DNA from: Eretmocerus hayati
Taxonomy: Eukaryota > Arthropoda > Insecta > Hymenoptera > Aphelinidae
Assembly: GCA_029851415.1 (NCBI GenBank)
Contig: CM056742.1
Coordinates: forward strand, 145,829,121 to 145,893,120
Reading direction: 5' to 3'
Length of the DNA: 64,000 nucleotides
The translations under genes were made by a program, and so were the position numbers. This document shows, in pieces, positions 1 through 12,502 of this stretch. The notes under the pieces are model-generated. The model ran no database searches and was not told where the DNA came from. It saw only the letters and a list, made by a program, of their open reading frames with translations. Each line of letters starts with the position of its first letter. Within the stretch, counting starts at the first letter, position 1.

Positions 1-117
1 AGAGTTTCCCTACGTTGTGCAAATGTATATTGATCATCGTATGCAATATATACATAATAAAATTCATTCAATAACACTGGAATCTTTCAAAAATTTCAAT
101 TGATTTGTTTTCAACAG

Positions 118-3100
118 TCAAGATCATCAAAACTGTTATCTGAACAGACGAACAGGCAGAACAGAACGAGCAATCAACAGTTGAGAAGTTCCACCGGTAA
201 ATTGAGTCAACAGATCGACGAAGAGTTGCCGATTCGTGAGACGAGGAAGCGAAGACTGGTACCGGACCCGATGGCCCCACTCGGTATTTTGTCGTCTAAC
301 GGCAGTCCGAGTCAGCCAAAGAGGCTACGCCTTGACCAAAGGGAACAGTTTATCAGCTCGCTTGTTGGGCCCTCGGACAAGCTCAACGCCGAGCAGCTTG
401 CCATGAGGTCTGATCAACTACGGGCAGAAGTGCAGGTTTGTCATATTTATTCATACTGGTATTATTTGTCTCGCATGTAGTTAAGCCTCTGCCTTATCAC
501 AAAATCGACTGAAAGCCTTGATATCAGCATTTTTGGAAAAAAATTTTCTCTACAAACCACAATTCTTTTGAATCAGTTTTTTATATCGTTATTACGTTTT
601 TTAGAATAATTTCTTTTGATACAGTTTCGATTCTCTTTTACTTAATACCTTCTATATCAAAGTTATCACAATTAAATTAACAAAAAATCATATCTCAAGA
701 CTCATTCTCTGCGTTAGTTGTTGACTCAAGTTTTGAGTCATATAAATGGCCAAGAATATTTCAAAAAAGGCCATGAAACTCGAATGAACTCGGAACTGGT
801 TGTCAATTTTCATGTCAATCATTGAGATTGTACAAAATTCATGTCAAAACGATGCTTTGCGGTTCCGTCTGTAAGATAGTATTAAGGATTCATGTTCAAA
901 TCCTCACGAACTATCATTACAGGAGCTGGACGAGCTTGCGCGAGCCAAAGAAATGGAGTGGAACGAGATCCTAAGTATGCGAAAGCTCAAAGAAGAGGCG
1001 TACCTGCGTCTGGAACGTCGCCGCCAAGTAATGGGTTTCATGGAGAGCAACGGACCTCACTCTGGAGGAGCTGGCAGTGAGCATCAGATGCTTTTGCCTC
1101 CAGCAAGTTTAGCTCTCTCCCATCTAAACTACGACCGGGATCACTCGCTGCAGCTCATCCAACCCAAGGAAGAGCGCACCGATGGCGATAGCTCTGCCAC
1201 AACTCGACGAGATCTCAGAAACTCCAAAAATCAACCTTTGAGCCCCTACCAAATACAGCAGCAACTTTTAGCAGCCACGAGGTATCAACAGTTGGAGAAC
1301 GGGCCGAGGTTGACTCAGCAATTGCAAGGACAGGGTAGCCATCCAGAGTCTCCTGATCACAGGCCAATCGGTGAAGGAAGGCAAGGACCAATCGTTGACG
1401 TTAGGTCCATTATCGCCGACTACAGACTGAGGCATCCTGACACATTGCCAAAAAGGTTAGTGATCTTGCCTAAAACAGCTTGTGTATGTCAGTGATCAAC
1501 ATTTTTCTTCCACCTGTTTGAAATTCACGTCAGCTTTTTAATCGTAGAGATGTGCTTGAGATTGTACGAGATTTCCAAGTATGTGCCTTGGAGATTGAAT
1601 TATGTGTTACTTCAAAAATTGTCGTCAGTTGTGCAATTTTATGGGACGATCGTATAAAAGAGATTATTTGCAAATTATTTTGGTGCATGCGGATCGGCCC
1701 CATAAAATCCTTTTCACCAATCGTTACGGATCACTTTGCTTGCAGTGGACTGGCTGGTGCTCATGACTGGCTCTGTGATTATTGGACCGGAAATATAACA
1801 AAAAATCTCGCTTTGTAGCATAAGAATTTGAATTCGACCGAGTTTTGCGAAATAAACAAATTTCATTTGCAGGAGGGGCCGGAGGATGAGAAACTCCGTT
1901 AACGTAGGTCTAGGAGCTGGAGGTGCAATGGTTGAAACAGGAAATACTGATTCTAGGCCGTCCAGCACAGATTCTTGTAAAAGCAACTCCACTTTGAATG
2001 ACCCCAACAACCCCATGAGCTTCAAGGATGTTCTGGTGCAATTTGCTAAATTAAGTCAACAGCAAGGTGAGCGACTGTAATTGATTGATTTTTTGGGATA
2101 CCAAGTCGTGAACGAATGTTCAAAATACACTCAATTTGATCATTCTTGCTTTTTTTCATTCGGGACTCTTAAAAATTAATAACCTTTCTAAGAATCGGTG
2201 AAAAATTACAGACCAAAAGCAGTTCCGGCCTCTCTTACACGTACATATTGACTAAATATGGATCTATGAACAAATTTAATATCTTAAACGAACATTAAAC
2301 CGTTTGAACAAACTGTCAAATATGATTTTGAAGTGTACAACGTCTTAGCACTGAAAAATGATTTTAAGATTAGATATTTTATTACCACTAAATTTATATT
2401 TTCTGTATTCTGTAGGGGAGCCGATCAAGACGCCTCAAAACTATCCCGATGTGACATTACACCCTGTAACTGCAGCGCAGACAACTCCAAGTCCAGCACC
2501 TCCAACTACAGGTTCATTGTTGCACGGTATTCTCACAAAATCTCAATCGCCGAGGCCGACAACCTTTTCACCTACTTTGGCTAGACTGCTGACTGCGCCT
2601 GAGCGAGAAAGAAATGCTTCAACGCTTTCAGCTGGTTCTCATCACAGTGCATCTCAAAATCTTCTACAAACCTATCAAACGACGAATCCCGTATCAATCA
2701 CCGATTTCCTATCATCATCTAAGGTATGATAGAAAGTCACTCGATTTCCGATTCTTGTACACTGCATTCTCAGATTTCAAATCCTTTTACACTCATTTTA
2801 CTATTTTTTTAGGCACGAACGGAAATAACGATAACGCCTGTTGTGAGCAACCCGATCCAGTCTTTGTCTAACAATCTGATTCAAATTGTAAGTACAAGAG
2901 TTCCATAATTGTTTTAACTTCGGTTTAATATTAATGCGAAACCTACCATTCCTATCACAGGATGATGCTGAAGAGGACAACTCGATAATTGAAGAGAGAG
3001 ATTCAACGACTTCGATTGGAACAAGGGACAACAGGGACGAAAGAGACAGTCAACCACGTTGTCAAGGCTGCCATGAGCGTTTAGCTCAGTTCGTATGTGC

Positions 3101-3451
3101 TGGCTGTGGAAATCAATGGTACTGCAGTCGAGAGTGCCAGGTGAATATACGTGAAGACTTCATTCATAATAGGATGAAATACATATATTCTTTGATATTT
3201 CATATTCTAAGATTCTCCAGTTCAAAAATATCTAATTCTAGATGATGTATGATTCATTTGAAAGTGTCATCTGTTGATATGTGTCAAAAATTGAATGCCT
3301 GATGTTTATGAAAACTCTCACCTGATGATGTAGAAAAGATGCAATAAGGTCCGGCGCCGGTTTCATTAAAAATAACTGAGTCTCTAAAATATTTTCCGTC
3401 ATGTTCCAGGTTGCAGCTTGGGATGATCATTCGGAGGTTTGTTCCGGATAG
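118..3451 (+). CDS. MYND zinc-finger protein, C-terminal 549 residues (5' end outside window)
   Basis: Seven exons read in one continuous frame: 118-435, 923-1455, 1873-2066, 2416-2723, 2813-2887, 2961-3140 and 3410-3451, all with AG acceptors and GT donors and matching phases; stop TAG at 3449-3451. The first exon follows an acceptor at 116-117, so the start codon lies upstream. The visible protein has a basic patch (RKRR, then KRLRL) that could be a nuclear signal, a charged helical stretch near visible residues 107-140 (ELDELARAKEMEWNEILSMR onward), a Ser/Gln/Pro-rich middle, and an acidic stretch just before the C-terminus. It ends in a complete MYND finger split over the last two exons: CQGC, CAGC, YCSREC, then DDHSEVC, followed by two residues. 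MYND fingers bind proline-rich partners in transcriptional co-regulators. I do not recognise the family beyond the finger; DEAF1- and Nervy-type proteins also end in MYND but the rest does not look like them. Confidence 0.85.
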
Positions 3452-5060
3452 GAAGAACTGAAGCAACCAAAAGTGAAATTGAAAATGAATCTAGTCAAAA
3501 AGAAAAAGCAAAAGAAGAGAATTAGTGCGAGGCAGTGAAAGAAAAACAAAGAACGGAAGTGTATAGTCCCAATGTGATGGTTGGTACTAGTGTAAATATT
3601 CATAAACTCTCACGGTGAGAGTGACTTGTGTTCTATTGGCCTAGAGCTGGACTGCGAGTAACTTCGATACCCTGTAAATGCAAATCTTGTAAGAGTTTTT
3701 TAGATGTGTATTGCGTTTGTTATTTTCTCATTATCAAAGTATGTAATCGGTTGTGTCCGAAATATTTGTGACTTTGTATACCAATTGCTACGATTTTTTC
3801 CAATTGATACCCATAATCTTGCCAATTAAAAGTCTAACTCGAGTGAAATGTAAATATTTGAATGAACTTTGCCAATAGCTCGACTACTTTCTAAAGACCT
3901 AATCACGTTGGGTTATGAAAGTGCCATGTGTAAGATTTTTCAAAGAATTATTCAGTTTCATGAGAGATATATATGTATATGTTCCTCTCTTCTGAATCAA
4001 TGGTTTGAATTTGAAACCGATCACACTGAAAAGTTTGTTAGAAGAGAGCTATCGATTTATTCAATATTTCGATCAAGACTTAAAAAGATTTATTTACGTT
4101 TGATTTGATGAAGAAGATACAGTCTTTCCTAGATCATCTTAATGGATTCGGTAATTGTTTATTGTTTGAGAACGCGTCCATAATATGCATGGTTGCTATT
4201 TAATTTAATTTTATATAGAAATGCAAAAAAATGCAAATGTACCAAACAGCTATTTTATACCGTATTTGTTACCAAACTATGTAAGATTGAAACGACCAGT
4301 TCTAGAGCTACTTGTAAGCGTCCTTTGTAACGATGCCGATGATGTCGCTGATTGAAAAAAAAAACTCAAAACAATTTGAGTTCAATCGTCGGCTGTTTCA
4401 TCGTTAAACTAATCTGTAGTCAAGAGTTCCTACAGGTATACACGCGATATTATATTTTCCCCTCCTATTTAGAAAATTGGAATAAAAATTTTCTGATACG
4501 TATTTCGTCTAAAACGTGAAATTATGCCTAATTCAACACCTTTGCTGTTGTCACAAATGGTTCTTCTCCTTACTTATACATATCCAAGATAGGATAGTCT
4601 GTTTTCAGATATGTTATACCAGATAACGCTCGTGATTATGAGTAAAAAAGCCATTGGCAAGCCGACTGAAAAGTTACATTTGACTATGTCATCAGAGAGT
4701 TCTGCTGACATCAAAAATAGAGAAGCCAAATAACTGAGCATTTTGCCGCTGTCATCGAGCACGAGCTCTGAAAGTTTGCAACCAGAGATGTATTTGTTGG
4801 AACTAGAGAGAAGGATTTAAAAGACACAAACTTTTGATGATTGCTCGAGCGAAAATTTACAACTACGATCTGCGAGACAAATTAGAATTGGTCCTAACGA
4901 CATGGATAACAAGTGAAAAAATTCGACACGATTATCTCTATTTTAAAGAAAGAAGTGCATTCTTCCAAAATTACCAAATCAATCGCTTTAAATTCTAATT
5001 TTACCAAAATGAAGAATGATATTGATCACTATGGTCATCATTACTGATGCAGTTGTGGTC
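3452..5060. other. 3' UTR of the MYND gene and intergenic DNA
   Basis: AT-rich sequence without a credible coding exon. Possible poly(A) signals for the MYND transcript are an ATTAAA near 3825 and an AATAAA near 4481; I cannot choose between them. Short open frames here (for example 3869-4108) have no recognisable content. Confidence 0.4.
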
Positions 5061-8000
5061 CTAGTCACTGTAGTAATCATAGTCATCATCTTCATCATCG
5101 TCATCGTCGTCACAATCATAATCATCATCATAATCGTCATAGTCAGAATCATCCGTTTCATCTTCCTCATAAATTGATGACCAGGCAACGTCATAAGCAG
5201 CATTTCGTTCGTATCCCTTCTCGTTGACATTCATACTCTGAAAAAGTATACAAATAAGAATATAAATCATTCAACCAAAGCTTGGTTCATTCAATCCAAG
5301 CAAGACAAGGGATGTCAAATTGTTGAGCACTTTTCCGATATCAGTTTTTATAACATAAGTTCCAGAACAATGGCAGAACCTTTCAATGATCAAATAGATT
5401 ATAAAAGACATCAATCCTCGGATCCATCGATCAAAGATTTGATAAGCGAACGGATTGAATGAGTTTCATTCAAATCTTCAATTGGATTTTCTTATGCAAA
5501 TAATTTTCACTGAATACGCATTGAAATCTCAACCATCACTTTGCATGAATGACATTCCAACACATGAAATAGTAGAATAAATTAATCATGCCTTGTAGTA
5601 CATATAGTATTTAATAGCTTGAAACGCAGGAAAAACGACGTTTCTCTACCGATAGCTAAAAAAAAAGATAATTTGGCTTGAAAGCAAAGCATTCACTTCA
5701 TTCTCAGAAAACTAATACAAACTCGAGGGCAAATTAAACTGATCACGGGTACTGCTAGACGTAGGAGTGTGACAGTAAAGCATTTTGAAATAGCGAAATG
5801 ACAGATTTCTTAGCCTTGTATAGACAATAAATAAAGCTTCCGAGATTTCAAGATCTTTCTGCATTTTTCGAGATATCTCGATCGAGGTTGAGACGAGATC
5901 TTAGATTTGTTTCAAAAACTTGACGAGATGAGATTCTCAACCAAAAAATCTTGAACGTTTGAAAATCTCGATATTTTTCGGTTGATTCGACTGTGAATCC
6001 TCAATTATGTTGTTTCAAACAAAAAGTAATTAGATGATGTCAGAAGTTACTTTATCCTCTTGATAATTTATAATCTGTAACACCTTCGTCGCGATAAATA
6101 TTACAAGCATTTGGTCATCTTTTGGTATCTCACATCCACACATGGGTTTAATCATAATCACGAAGAAATAAGTAGGAAATCAAATAAAATCATGTATGAA
6201 CACATCCGAACTGTAGGTAAATATTAACGATCAAAATAATTAGAAGATCATAAAAATGATACTTAGAAACGTCAGTCATGCATTAAACATTTAGATTCTA
6301 ACTTGACAAATAGTTTCCTTCAAATCACAATGCATCCATCTACTGATACACACTGATCATCGGATCAATTGATCTGATAGAGGGCAGTGATCTTTAGCTA
6401 CCAGTAGGGTCCCTATAATTAACGGGTCTAGACAAGGGGGGGTAATCTTTCTGATTGGCTCCGCCATATTCAGCGATCCCATGCTTTTCAGATGGGGACG
6501 CATCTGTGTGAGTGTGCACACACCGGTGCGCCCGTGTACGTGTAGATCGCTGAATATGGCGGCTGCCCCCCCTTGTCTAGACCCATTAATTTTAGGGACC
6601 CTAGCTACCAGCAACGTCATATATGAAAAATTTGTCTCGCTTAGCACTAAAGTTGGCATAATCGTCAAAATATCTCTCGCCATTCTGAAAAAAAAGGGAC
6701 TTAGAAGGAATTTGATCTCCACCAATCCAACCTTCAACATTGAAAGCTTCTCTTCGTTCACGAACATACTGAATTTCAAAATCCCAGGTTGGATGCTTGG
6801 CTGGTGGGCTTAATTAATTTGATAGACTATTCAAGTTCAGCTCGTCCTCATCAACTATGATTGAGACTTTTGAATCATTTCCACTCAACAATACCTTCAA
6901 ATTTTCAAAACTCAAATTCTTCCGAGACATTGTCGAGCAGATCATTTTTCCGTGGGGAAACATCCTATCGACATAATGAATTAACAAAGATGTTGAGCCT
7001 GGGTCTGGCTCTCAATTCATTTATTGTGCATTTTTTTTTTTGGAATCTCAGCGAAACATCTCAATCTCGATGAGACGGGATGAGATTTGTTTCCAAAAAC
7101 TTCAACCGAGATGAGATAAAGTTTGAGCTTTCTAAATCTTATCTCATTTTAATCTCGGAAGCCCTAGAGAACAAGTGGATGTTGTAGCCACGCTGTTATC
7201 TTGCAAATTTTCAATTGGAGCCTCTTATAAATATTCAGAATAATATGCCATCGCGTTATAGTTTAAAGGTATCTCCGCGCATGTGATTGAAGAGATCCGC
7301 AATTTACCCATAGTACATCCGAGTCATCATACAAGCTCAAGGCATCGTCCAACTCTTTAAGTGATTCCTCATTTGCCAAGGGATCGCCTCCCGTACGTAT
7401 CCAACCTAAGGCTTTCCACGTCTCCAAGTACACTCTGACGGTCTCTGCCATGTATCTCGAATAAGTCTTCAAAACAATAGATCCAATATTTGCATCAGAT
7501 GCTTCTCTGATAGCTGCTGTTGCAGCTTGAATTTCTGCGTCATTTAAAGTGGGATTACCCTCAACTAGCTGGGAGATATTTCTGAGGAAATGCATGTCAT
7601 TTAAAATGAAATAATAGAGAGTGTCATGCGCAACTTCAACAGAATAGCTCCAAATTTACCGAGGGTGATTTGGACCAAACCATACTCCGATTGCAGCCTC
7701 TGCTTCGTCCGTATTTTGATTTAGAATGACACCCACGGCATGAATAATGACTCTGCCATTACTGTCATGCTGGTATCCTCCAGTCGCACCTACCAGGGAG
7801 GATTGCGCAGGACCGCCAAGCACCCTGTGATATTTCATAAATGCTCTTGCTTCCGACCAATCATCGAATCGTCTCGAATAGTTACTTGGATAGCCATCAA
7901 CTTCATCCAAGTACTCTTCTCTGAAGAGTAAAAAAAATAATTTGTTATAATATACTAGTAATCGACCGCAAAGATCATCCGTGTATGGGTTTCAAAGAGT

Positions 8001-10389
8001 GTATAGGTAACAATTTCACGAACCATAGAAATTATACAATATCATAATATACGGATCGTTTCTAAAAAAATCAAATCGGCCAGGTCTTTGGTAAACGCGA
8101 GTAATCTCATACTGCTCCATTATGAGACAATAACAAGATCCAGAGAAAGGTGGATATCTAAGGATGCTATGAATGCAAACGAGTCAAGAACTTGAGCTGG
8201 TACTTGAGTTAAAGCGACTCCATCAAGACTGCAAGAGGGCGCTCTTTTTTACTAAAGAGTATTCGCGGACATTGTTAAGCATTTGTCATGTTCCTTATGT
8301 TGAAAAGTAGATGCCAAAGTGATTCGGAGCAACCCCAAAATATTCCGGCATTTCCCAGAAAGTTTGACGTGAGCTTTAGGACTTTTAGTGTTTGCATACC
8401 CAAAAATCGTCTTCAGTCAAGACGCCATCAAAGGTCTCGACTGATTTGAGCGGTTTTATGTGAAAAATACGGAGCTTAGTCGATATATGTACTTGGGTAT
8501 TTGTACTCAACTTGCGCCCAAATGAGCTCATCGCGAGGGTGCGAATAGGATGTGCTTTTTAGTGCTAACCAGGAGAGGGTTTCAGATCCGGATCACGGAT
8601 TCGGCTGAAACTCTGAGAATAGTCTCCTTCTAGGGCCAAGAGACGAAATTCAAAATTATAGACCCTAACGCTCAAGCTTTTACGAGCTACAACCAAGGAT
8701 ATTAACATTGCCCATACAAGCCCATGTTAAAAGTCACACTTATAGGTATATACCTGCAATGCGAATGTCCATGGCTGTAGCTCGGAAACGTTTGAGCGTT
8801 AGGGTCTATAATTTTGGATTTCATCTATTGGTGCTGAAAGCTGGAGACTGTTTCCAAAGTTTCAGTCAAATCCGTGATCCGGATGTGATGACCTCTCCTG
8901 GTAAGAGCGTATCATCTGGTCGCAATATGAGCGGAATTAGTTGGGTACAATTTTCCTCGGATTCTCGAAAGACTTGTTCGTAAAACGGAGTGGACTCTGC
9001 CTGCCAGGCTCGGATTGGGCGTGTTTCGGCCTATTTTGAGGGTCGTGGAAACGATTCGAAAATCAACCAAAGTATATAGAGTCGGCCATCACAGCTGGTC
9101 TATATTATCGACCACCTGTTCAAGATAATTTTAAACATTTTATTGGAGTGAATGTTGAGTCTCATCCATATAGGAATGTATAATAAAATATCCTATAGAG
9201 CTATTGTGTTTGAGAAATTCGTACAAGAATGCTTACTTACGAAATCAAATTTCTTCTCTCAGAGATCGAATAATTGACTTCTCTGAGGTTTTCATTAATA
9301 GGAGATGAGGAAATAAATGTGAGTTCGCGAGTCGATTTCCAATACTATTTTGTCTTGAATGTTTTTTAATGTCTTCTTTATTGTGGTTAGAGCACAGAAG
9401 GAGGATTGGATAACCGATCTTGAAGCTATAAGATGTGGAGAAAATGGATTACACCCGAGATTAGACTTTGACGATGGCATTTTTCAACTATGCTTCCGGG
9501 ACCTTTTTTGGCGCTTTACTCGTCCTCAGAGTATATAGATGGACCTTTGGAGGTAAGACCACAATAAGGATTGAAAAAATTGAAAACAGCTCGATTCGTC
9601 TCGCACGGGGATGATCGATATCTCGACTTCGGCATAAATCTTTCCATCCAATGATTTTAGATGAAATTTTTCGTGTAAATTTAGATAGTCAATTTTTGAG
9701 GAAGAAAAATATTAAGGGTTATCAGTCGCTGTTCAAGTATTTGGCGATCGATGATCTGATTACTCACATTATATAGGAGATGTCCAATGACGCCACGCGG
9801 TTTTAGAGTTCTCATGATGAAAAATCATGATTGCCTTCTGCTCGCACGCTTCTTTCGGACCAACTTATCTCGAGCGAAGCGAGGGAATTTGTTGAATAGG
9901 TGCAACCAATTAGTTGCAGTTTCAACTGTTATCTCCGATAGTTGATACTAAAACCGAGACGCGTATGCTATTTTTCACGCCACCATATACGTGTATGGAG
10001 ACAAGCTCTTTGCGCGTCGTGGCGCGATGAAAAAGTTTTTACACCCTTGTATCAAAATGTACTATTCGCATTGCTGATTGGCTTGACTTTTCAAGTAGAG
10101 GGTTACGGAATTGTCCGATTAATTAAAGCTTATTACTCTGACTTCCAAATAGACGCTTCTTGCACGAAATTTCAAATAGCATCCCACAGGTCTGGGTTTT
10201 CAAATAGAGTCTTACTGCTAAAGAGCAGTCGACATCTGTTCGCGATGACATACATATCAAAAGAATTTTTAGGACTACTTTGAAACCCTTCACTAACAAG
10301 ATGATCTTCTACCATTTTTGTAGTTCAACTGCTTACAGATCATGATATATTCCTGGGTTTCGGCCTCTCAAGACAACGTAGTACGGCAT
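5061..10389 (-). CDS. RNase H1-like copy A, predicted inactive, long acidic tail (254 aa)
   Basis: Four minus-strand exons: 10337-10389, 7660-7920, 7308-7581 and 5061-5237, phases 2, 2, 0, identical to the other three copies. Residues 1-48 form a hybrid-binding-type domain (MPYYVVLRGRNPGIY, then FDDWSEARAFM). The RNase H fold follows: AAIGVWFGPNHPR near 93-105 and NDAEIQAAT near 118-126. Compared with active copies B and D, the first catalytic Asp is Val80, the second Asp is Tyr145 and the catalytic His is Glu202; Glu121 and the last Asp (212) remain. The hybrid-domain Trp at 18 is Leu. The last exon aligns without gaps to the last exon of copy B over its first residues (WSMNVNEKGYERNAAYD against WTHVRGHSGDYGNQMAD), then runs into about 36 residues that are nearly all Asp, Glu, Tyr and Ser. 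All splice sites look usable and no stop interrupts the frame, so it may be an expressed pseudoenzyme. Introns 1 (2.4 kb) and 3 (2.1 kb) are filled with foldback and hAT DNA. Confidence 0.72.
5834..7166. mobile_element. hAT-like remnant inside intron 3 of RNase H copy A
   Basis: The left end (AGCTTCCGAGATTTCAAGATC at 5834) and right end (TAATCTCGGAAGCCCTA ending 7166) are inverted copies, and both subterminal regions carry repeated GAGATGAGAT and AAATCTC motifs, typical of hAT elements whose ends read TAGGGCTTCC. No transposase frame remains. The left terminus has decayed (AAGCTTCC instead of GGGCTTCC), and I see no clear target duplication. The hAT MITE at 6405-6603 has jumped into it. Confidence 0.5.
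6405..6603. mobile_element. hAT-type MITE, 199 bp, with 8-bp target-site duplication
   Basis: Near-palindromic element with ends TAGGGTCCCTA at the left and AGGGACCCTA at the right; terminal inverted repeats run about 37 bp through the shared block GGGTCTAGACAAGGGGGG. It is flanked by the direct repeat GCTACCAG at 6397-6404 and 6604-6611. An 8-bp duplication with TAGGG termini is diagnostic of the hAT superfamily. Inner arms also pair (ATATTCAGCGATC against GATCGCTGAATAT). The intact duplication suggests a fairly recent insertion. Confidence 0.85.
8450..9000. repeat. Imperfect foldback in intron 1 of RNase H copy A
   Basis: Inverted arms centred near 8735. The best paired blocks are 8664-8695 (GACCCTAACGCTCAAGC) with 8768-8803 (GTTTGAGCGTTAGGGTC), and 8569-8602 (ACCAGGAGAGG with GATCCGGATCACGGATT) with 8869-8902. 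Outer arms are more diverged. No protein is encoded; an old non-autonomous foldback transposon is likely. Confidence 0.6.
9770..10080. repeat. Dispersed repeat ending in a GTATCaAAATGTACTATT motif
   Basis: This part of intron 1 of copy A contains CCCTTGTATCAAAATGTACT near 10040-10065, a motif that recurs at 58310-58330 and 58480-58495 and, diverged, at 62600-62625, always beside hairpin sequence. It is probably an end of the same non-autonomous element family. Boundaries are uncertain. Confidence 0.35.
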
Positions 10390-11636
10390 TTTTGGCACAC
10401 CAAATTCCTGGAAGACTGAGGGGAAATATTGAACAAGCTGCCTTTGAGAGACATTTCTATCATTCAAAAAATCATCATTGTCCAAACTCGTACAAGACCT
10501 CAAGACTCATACATCCAATACGAGACTAAATTGGATTTATAACCTGCTGTATCGTCGTCCTGATAAGTTGAGTTTCAGTGTGATGTTAATGCTTGGAGGA
10601 GGAAGCAGAGACCGAAAATGACTATTGATCACAATGAAATAATGAATTCGAAATGTGCCATTACTCATCATGGAGGAAGTAAGTAATAATACAGTTGAAA
10701 ACAAAAGATCATCACACGGACTGTACGAGTATAACTACAGTGAAACTACTTGTAGTATGCATCTCTTACCTGTTGCTATTATCCGGAAGCTGAATCCAGG
10801 CCTGGCTGAATCCAACGTTTTGATTCGGATCAGAATGGTGGATCAAATCAAAAAACAAACTTCACAACCTGCAGAGGCTCTCGAACATTCTATTCGGCTC
10901 CAAGGAGATAAATCAAGCTGGCCAGATGACTTATAACACAGCTGATACACAGTACAAGTTTGGGTTTGATGAGTGAGATCGTCGACGAGAGCTTCTTGAT
11001 AAAAATACTACTTATGGAACAAAACAAACCATCAAAGTAACCAAAATTTATGCTCTAAAGTCAAAAGTACTTGGCAATTCAACGCTGTACTTTCTCGACC
11101 TCTTTTGATTGCACTATATATTAGCCTGGGTGTATATGTGTGTATAGTATATGCGTGCGAAATTTATCCGCTGTTCAAGTCGAGACGTGCATGCGCAACG
11201 CACAACAAGTGCCTTCCTTTCTGAATGGCTACATCTCGATCCACGTGCGGTGCGAGGCGGTCGGCGGCCGGCGGCGAAAAGAGGAGGGATGGGAGAAGGT
11301 GGAGAGGCAAAAAGATGATACCAACATGATACATAGACCAAATTATCAAAGAGTACTGCGAGTTGCGACACGGCTGTTGAAGTTGCCGGGTTTAGCTGAG
11401 AATATGTTGGCTGTGCTACTTTGTAGAAATTTTGAACTCTTTTCGCGATTATATGAAAATGAGTAAAACTTACTGGCGATGAAGAAGGATTCAGATGAAG
11501 GAGTCAACTCCAAGATGAATGACCACGATTCATGGAATTCCCATCAGAGTATTCATTTACTCGTAAGAATATAACAGTTGAGTCATTACTTGCTGAAGTT
11601 TCAAGAAATTACTGCAATAGATCAACACATCGGATT
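10390..11636. other. Intergenic stretch upstream of RNase H copy A
   Basis: Contains the presumed 5' flank and promoter of copy A. The open frames at 10655-10936 (+) and 11140-11466 (+) show no recognisable motif and have overlapping open frames on the other strand, so I do not call genes. A GC-rich patch lies at 11235-11290. Confidence 0.3.
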
Positions 11637-11738
11637 TATAGTCGCCCAGCTACAATCTAGCACATTACGGCCGTCTACGCGGCCTTGACGGCCGCGTAAA
11701 CGGCTCGCAACGTGCTAGATTGTAGCTGGACGACTATA
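11637..11738. repeat. Perfect-class hairpin 1 of a three-hairpin block
   Basis: Inverted repeat with arms of about 45 nt: TATAGTCGCCCAGCTACAAT at the left pairs with the right arm ending GTAGCTGGACGACTATA. The loop region is GC-rich and itself symmetric (GGCCGTCTACGCGGCC). Confidence 0.8.
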
Positions 11739-11743
11739 AAAAA

Positions 11744-11850
11744 ATGTATGTACCTCGTGCCGCAATCGCGGCTTTCCATGACTCGGGCTGCAAACAAGTT
11801 TGCAGCCCTCGTCATGGAAATTCCGCGATTGCGGCACTCGGGTACATAAT
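11744..11850. repeat. Hairpin 2 of a three-hairpin block
   Basis: Starts five bases after hairpin 1. Left arm CCTCGTGCCGCAATCGCGG pairs with right arm CCGCGATTGCGGCACTCGGG; the tip reads GGGCTGCAAACAAGTTTGCAGCCC-like, also self-complementary. The outer bases read TATGTACC and GGTACATA. Confidence 0.8.
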
Positions 11851-11892
11851 ATACTATTAAGGGGACGTTGGAGCCCTATCAATATTGTACAG

Positions 11893-12057
11893 TTACCGAC
11901 ATGATCGAGTTTTCGTATTTCTCGATGAATTTTTGAGATATCAAAAATCTAACAAGTAAAGCCGATTCTATGAGCCATACAGAATCGGCGTTACTTAGTA
12001 GAATCCCGATATCTCGAAAATTCATCGAGAAATCCGAAAACTCGACAATGTCGGTAT
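11893..12057. repeat. Hairpin 3 of a three-hairpin block
   Basis: Inverted repeat TTACCGACATGATCGAGTTT with AAACTCGACAATGTCGGTAT near the right end, inner arms GAGATATC with GATATCTC, and tip GCCGATTCT with AGAATCGGC. Diverged relatives with the same order of motifs lie near 34845-34975 and 48000-48180, so this is a dispersed family. Confidence 0.7.
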
Positions 12058-12502
12058 CCGACATCCTCTTAAAGCGATTTGATCTGGGTTTTCTTTGAGA
12101 TATGCAAGGAACTGATCTGCAGTTTTCGTCAATGAAAAAAACTTCAGGGTGAGCAATCCGTGTTGCCGCAACGAGTAATCTACTCAGACACGCAGTATAA
12201 AAATACATTACATCATGGATCGCATTGAAAAAGGAAAGCCTCATTGACGTACCTCATCCGAATTAACATTGTGAGCATTCTCAAAAGTCACAATTCGATG
12301 TATTCTATAAGTGACAAAAGATAAGTGAAGATGCAAAACGTCGAACTGGTTGAAATGAATGATAACTTCCCAAATCTTTACATGATACATATATTTTTGG
12401 AATCCATCCATCTTCTTATAAAAATCTAAAAGTTCATTCAATATCTATTTAAATAATGATGACCGTAAATTAAGAGTCGTCTCTTTAATTCTTTTTCTAG
12501 CG

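Noticed and set aside
890..915. TTCAAATCCTC resembling a tRNA B box
   Set aside because: No A box or acceptor stem around it; it is in the intron before the exon at 923.
4988..5230. Methionine/threonine-rich minus frame
   Set aside because: Out-of-frame shadow of the acidic last exon of RNase H copy A (5061-5237).
6357..6813. Open frames of 140 and 110 codons
   Set aside because: They run through the hAT MITE at 6405-6603 and mirror each other because of its inverted repeats.
7988..8030. Candidate first exon of RNase H copy A (minus, ...FETHTR)
   Set aside because: It is followed by GATGAT instead of a GT donor, and a much better exon with correct phase and conserved sequence (MPYYVVLRGRNPGIY) exists at 10337-10389.
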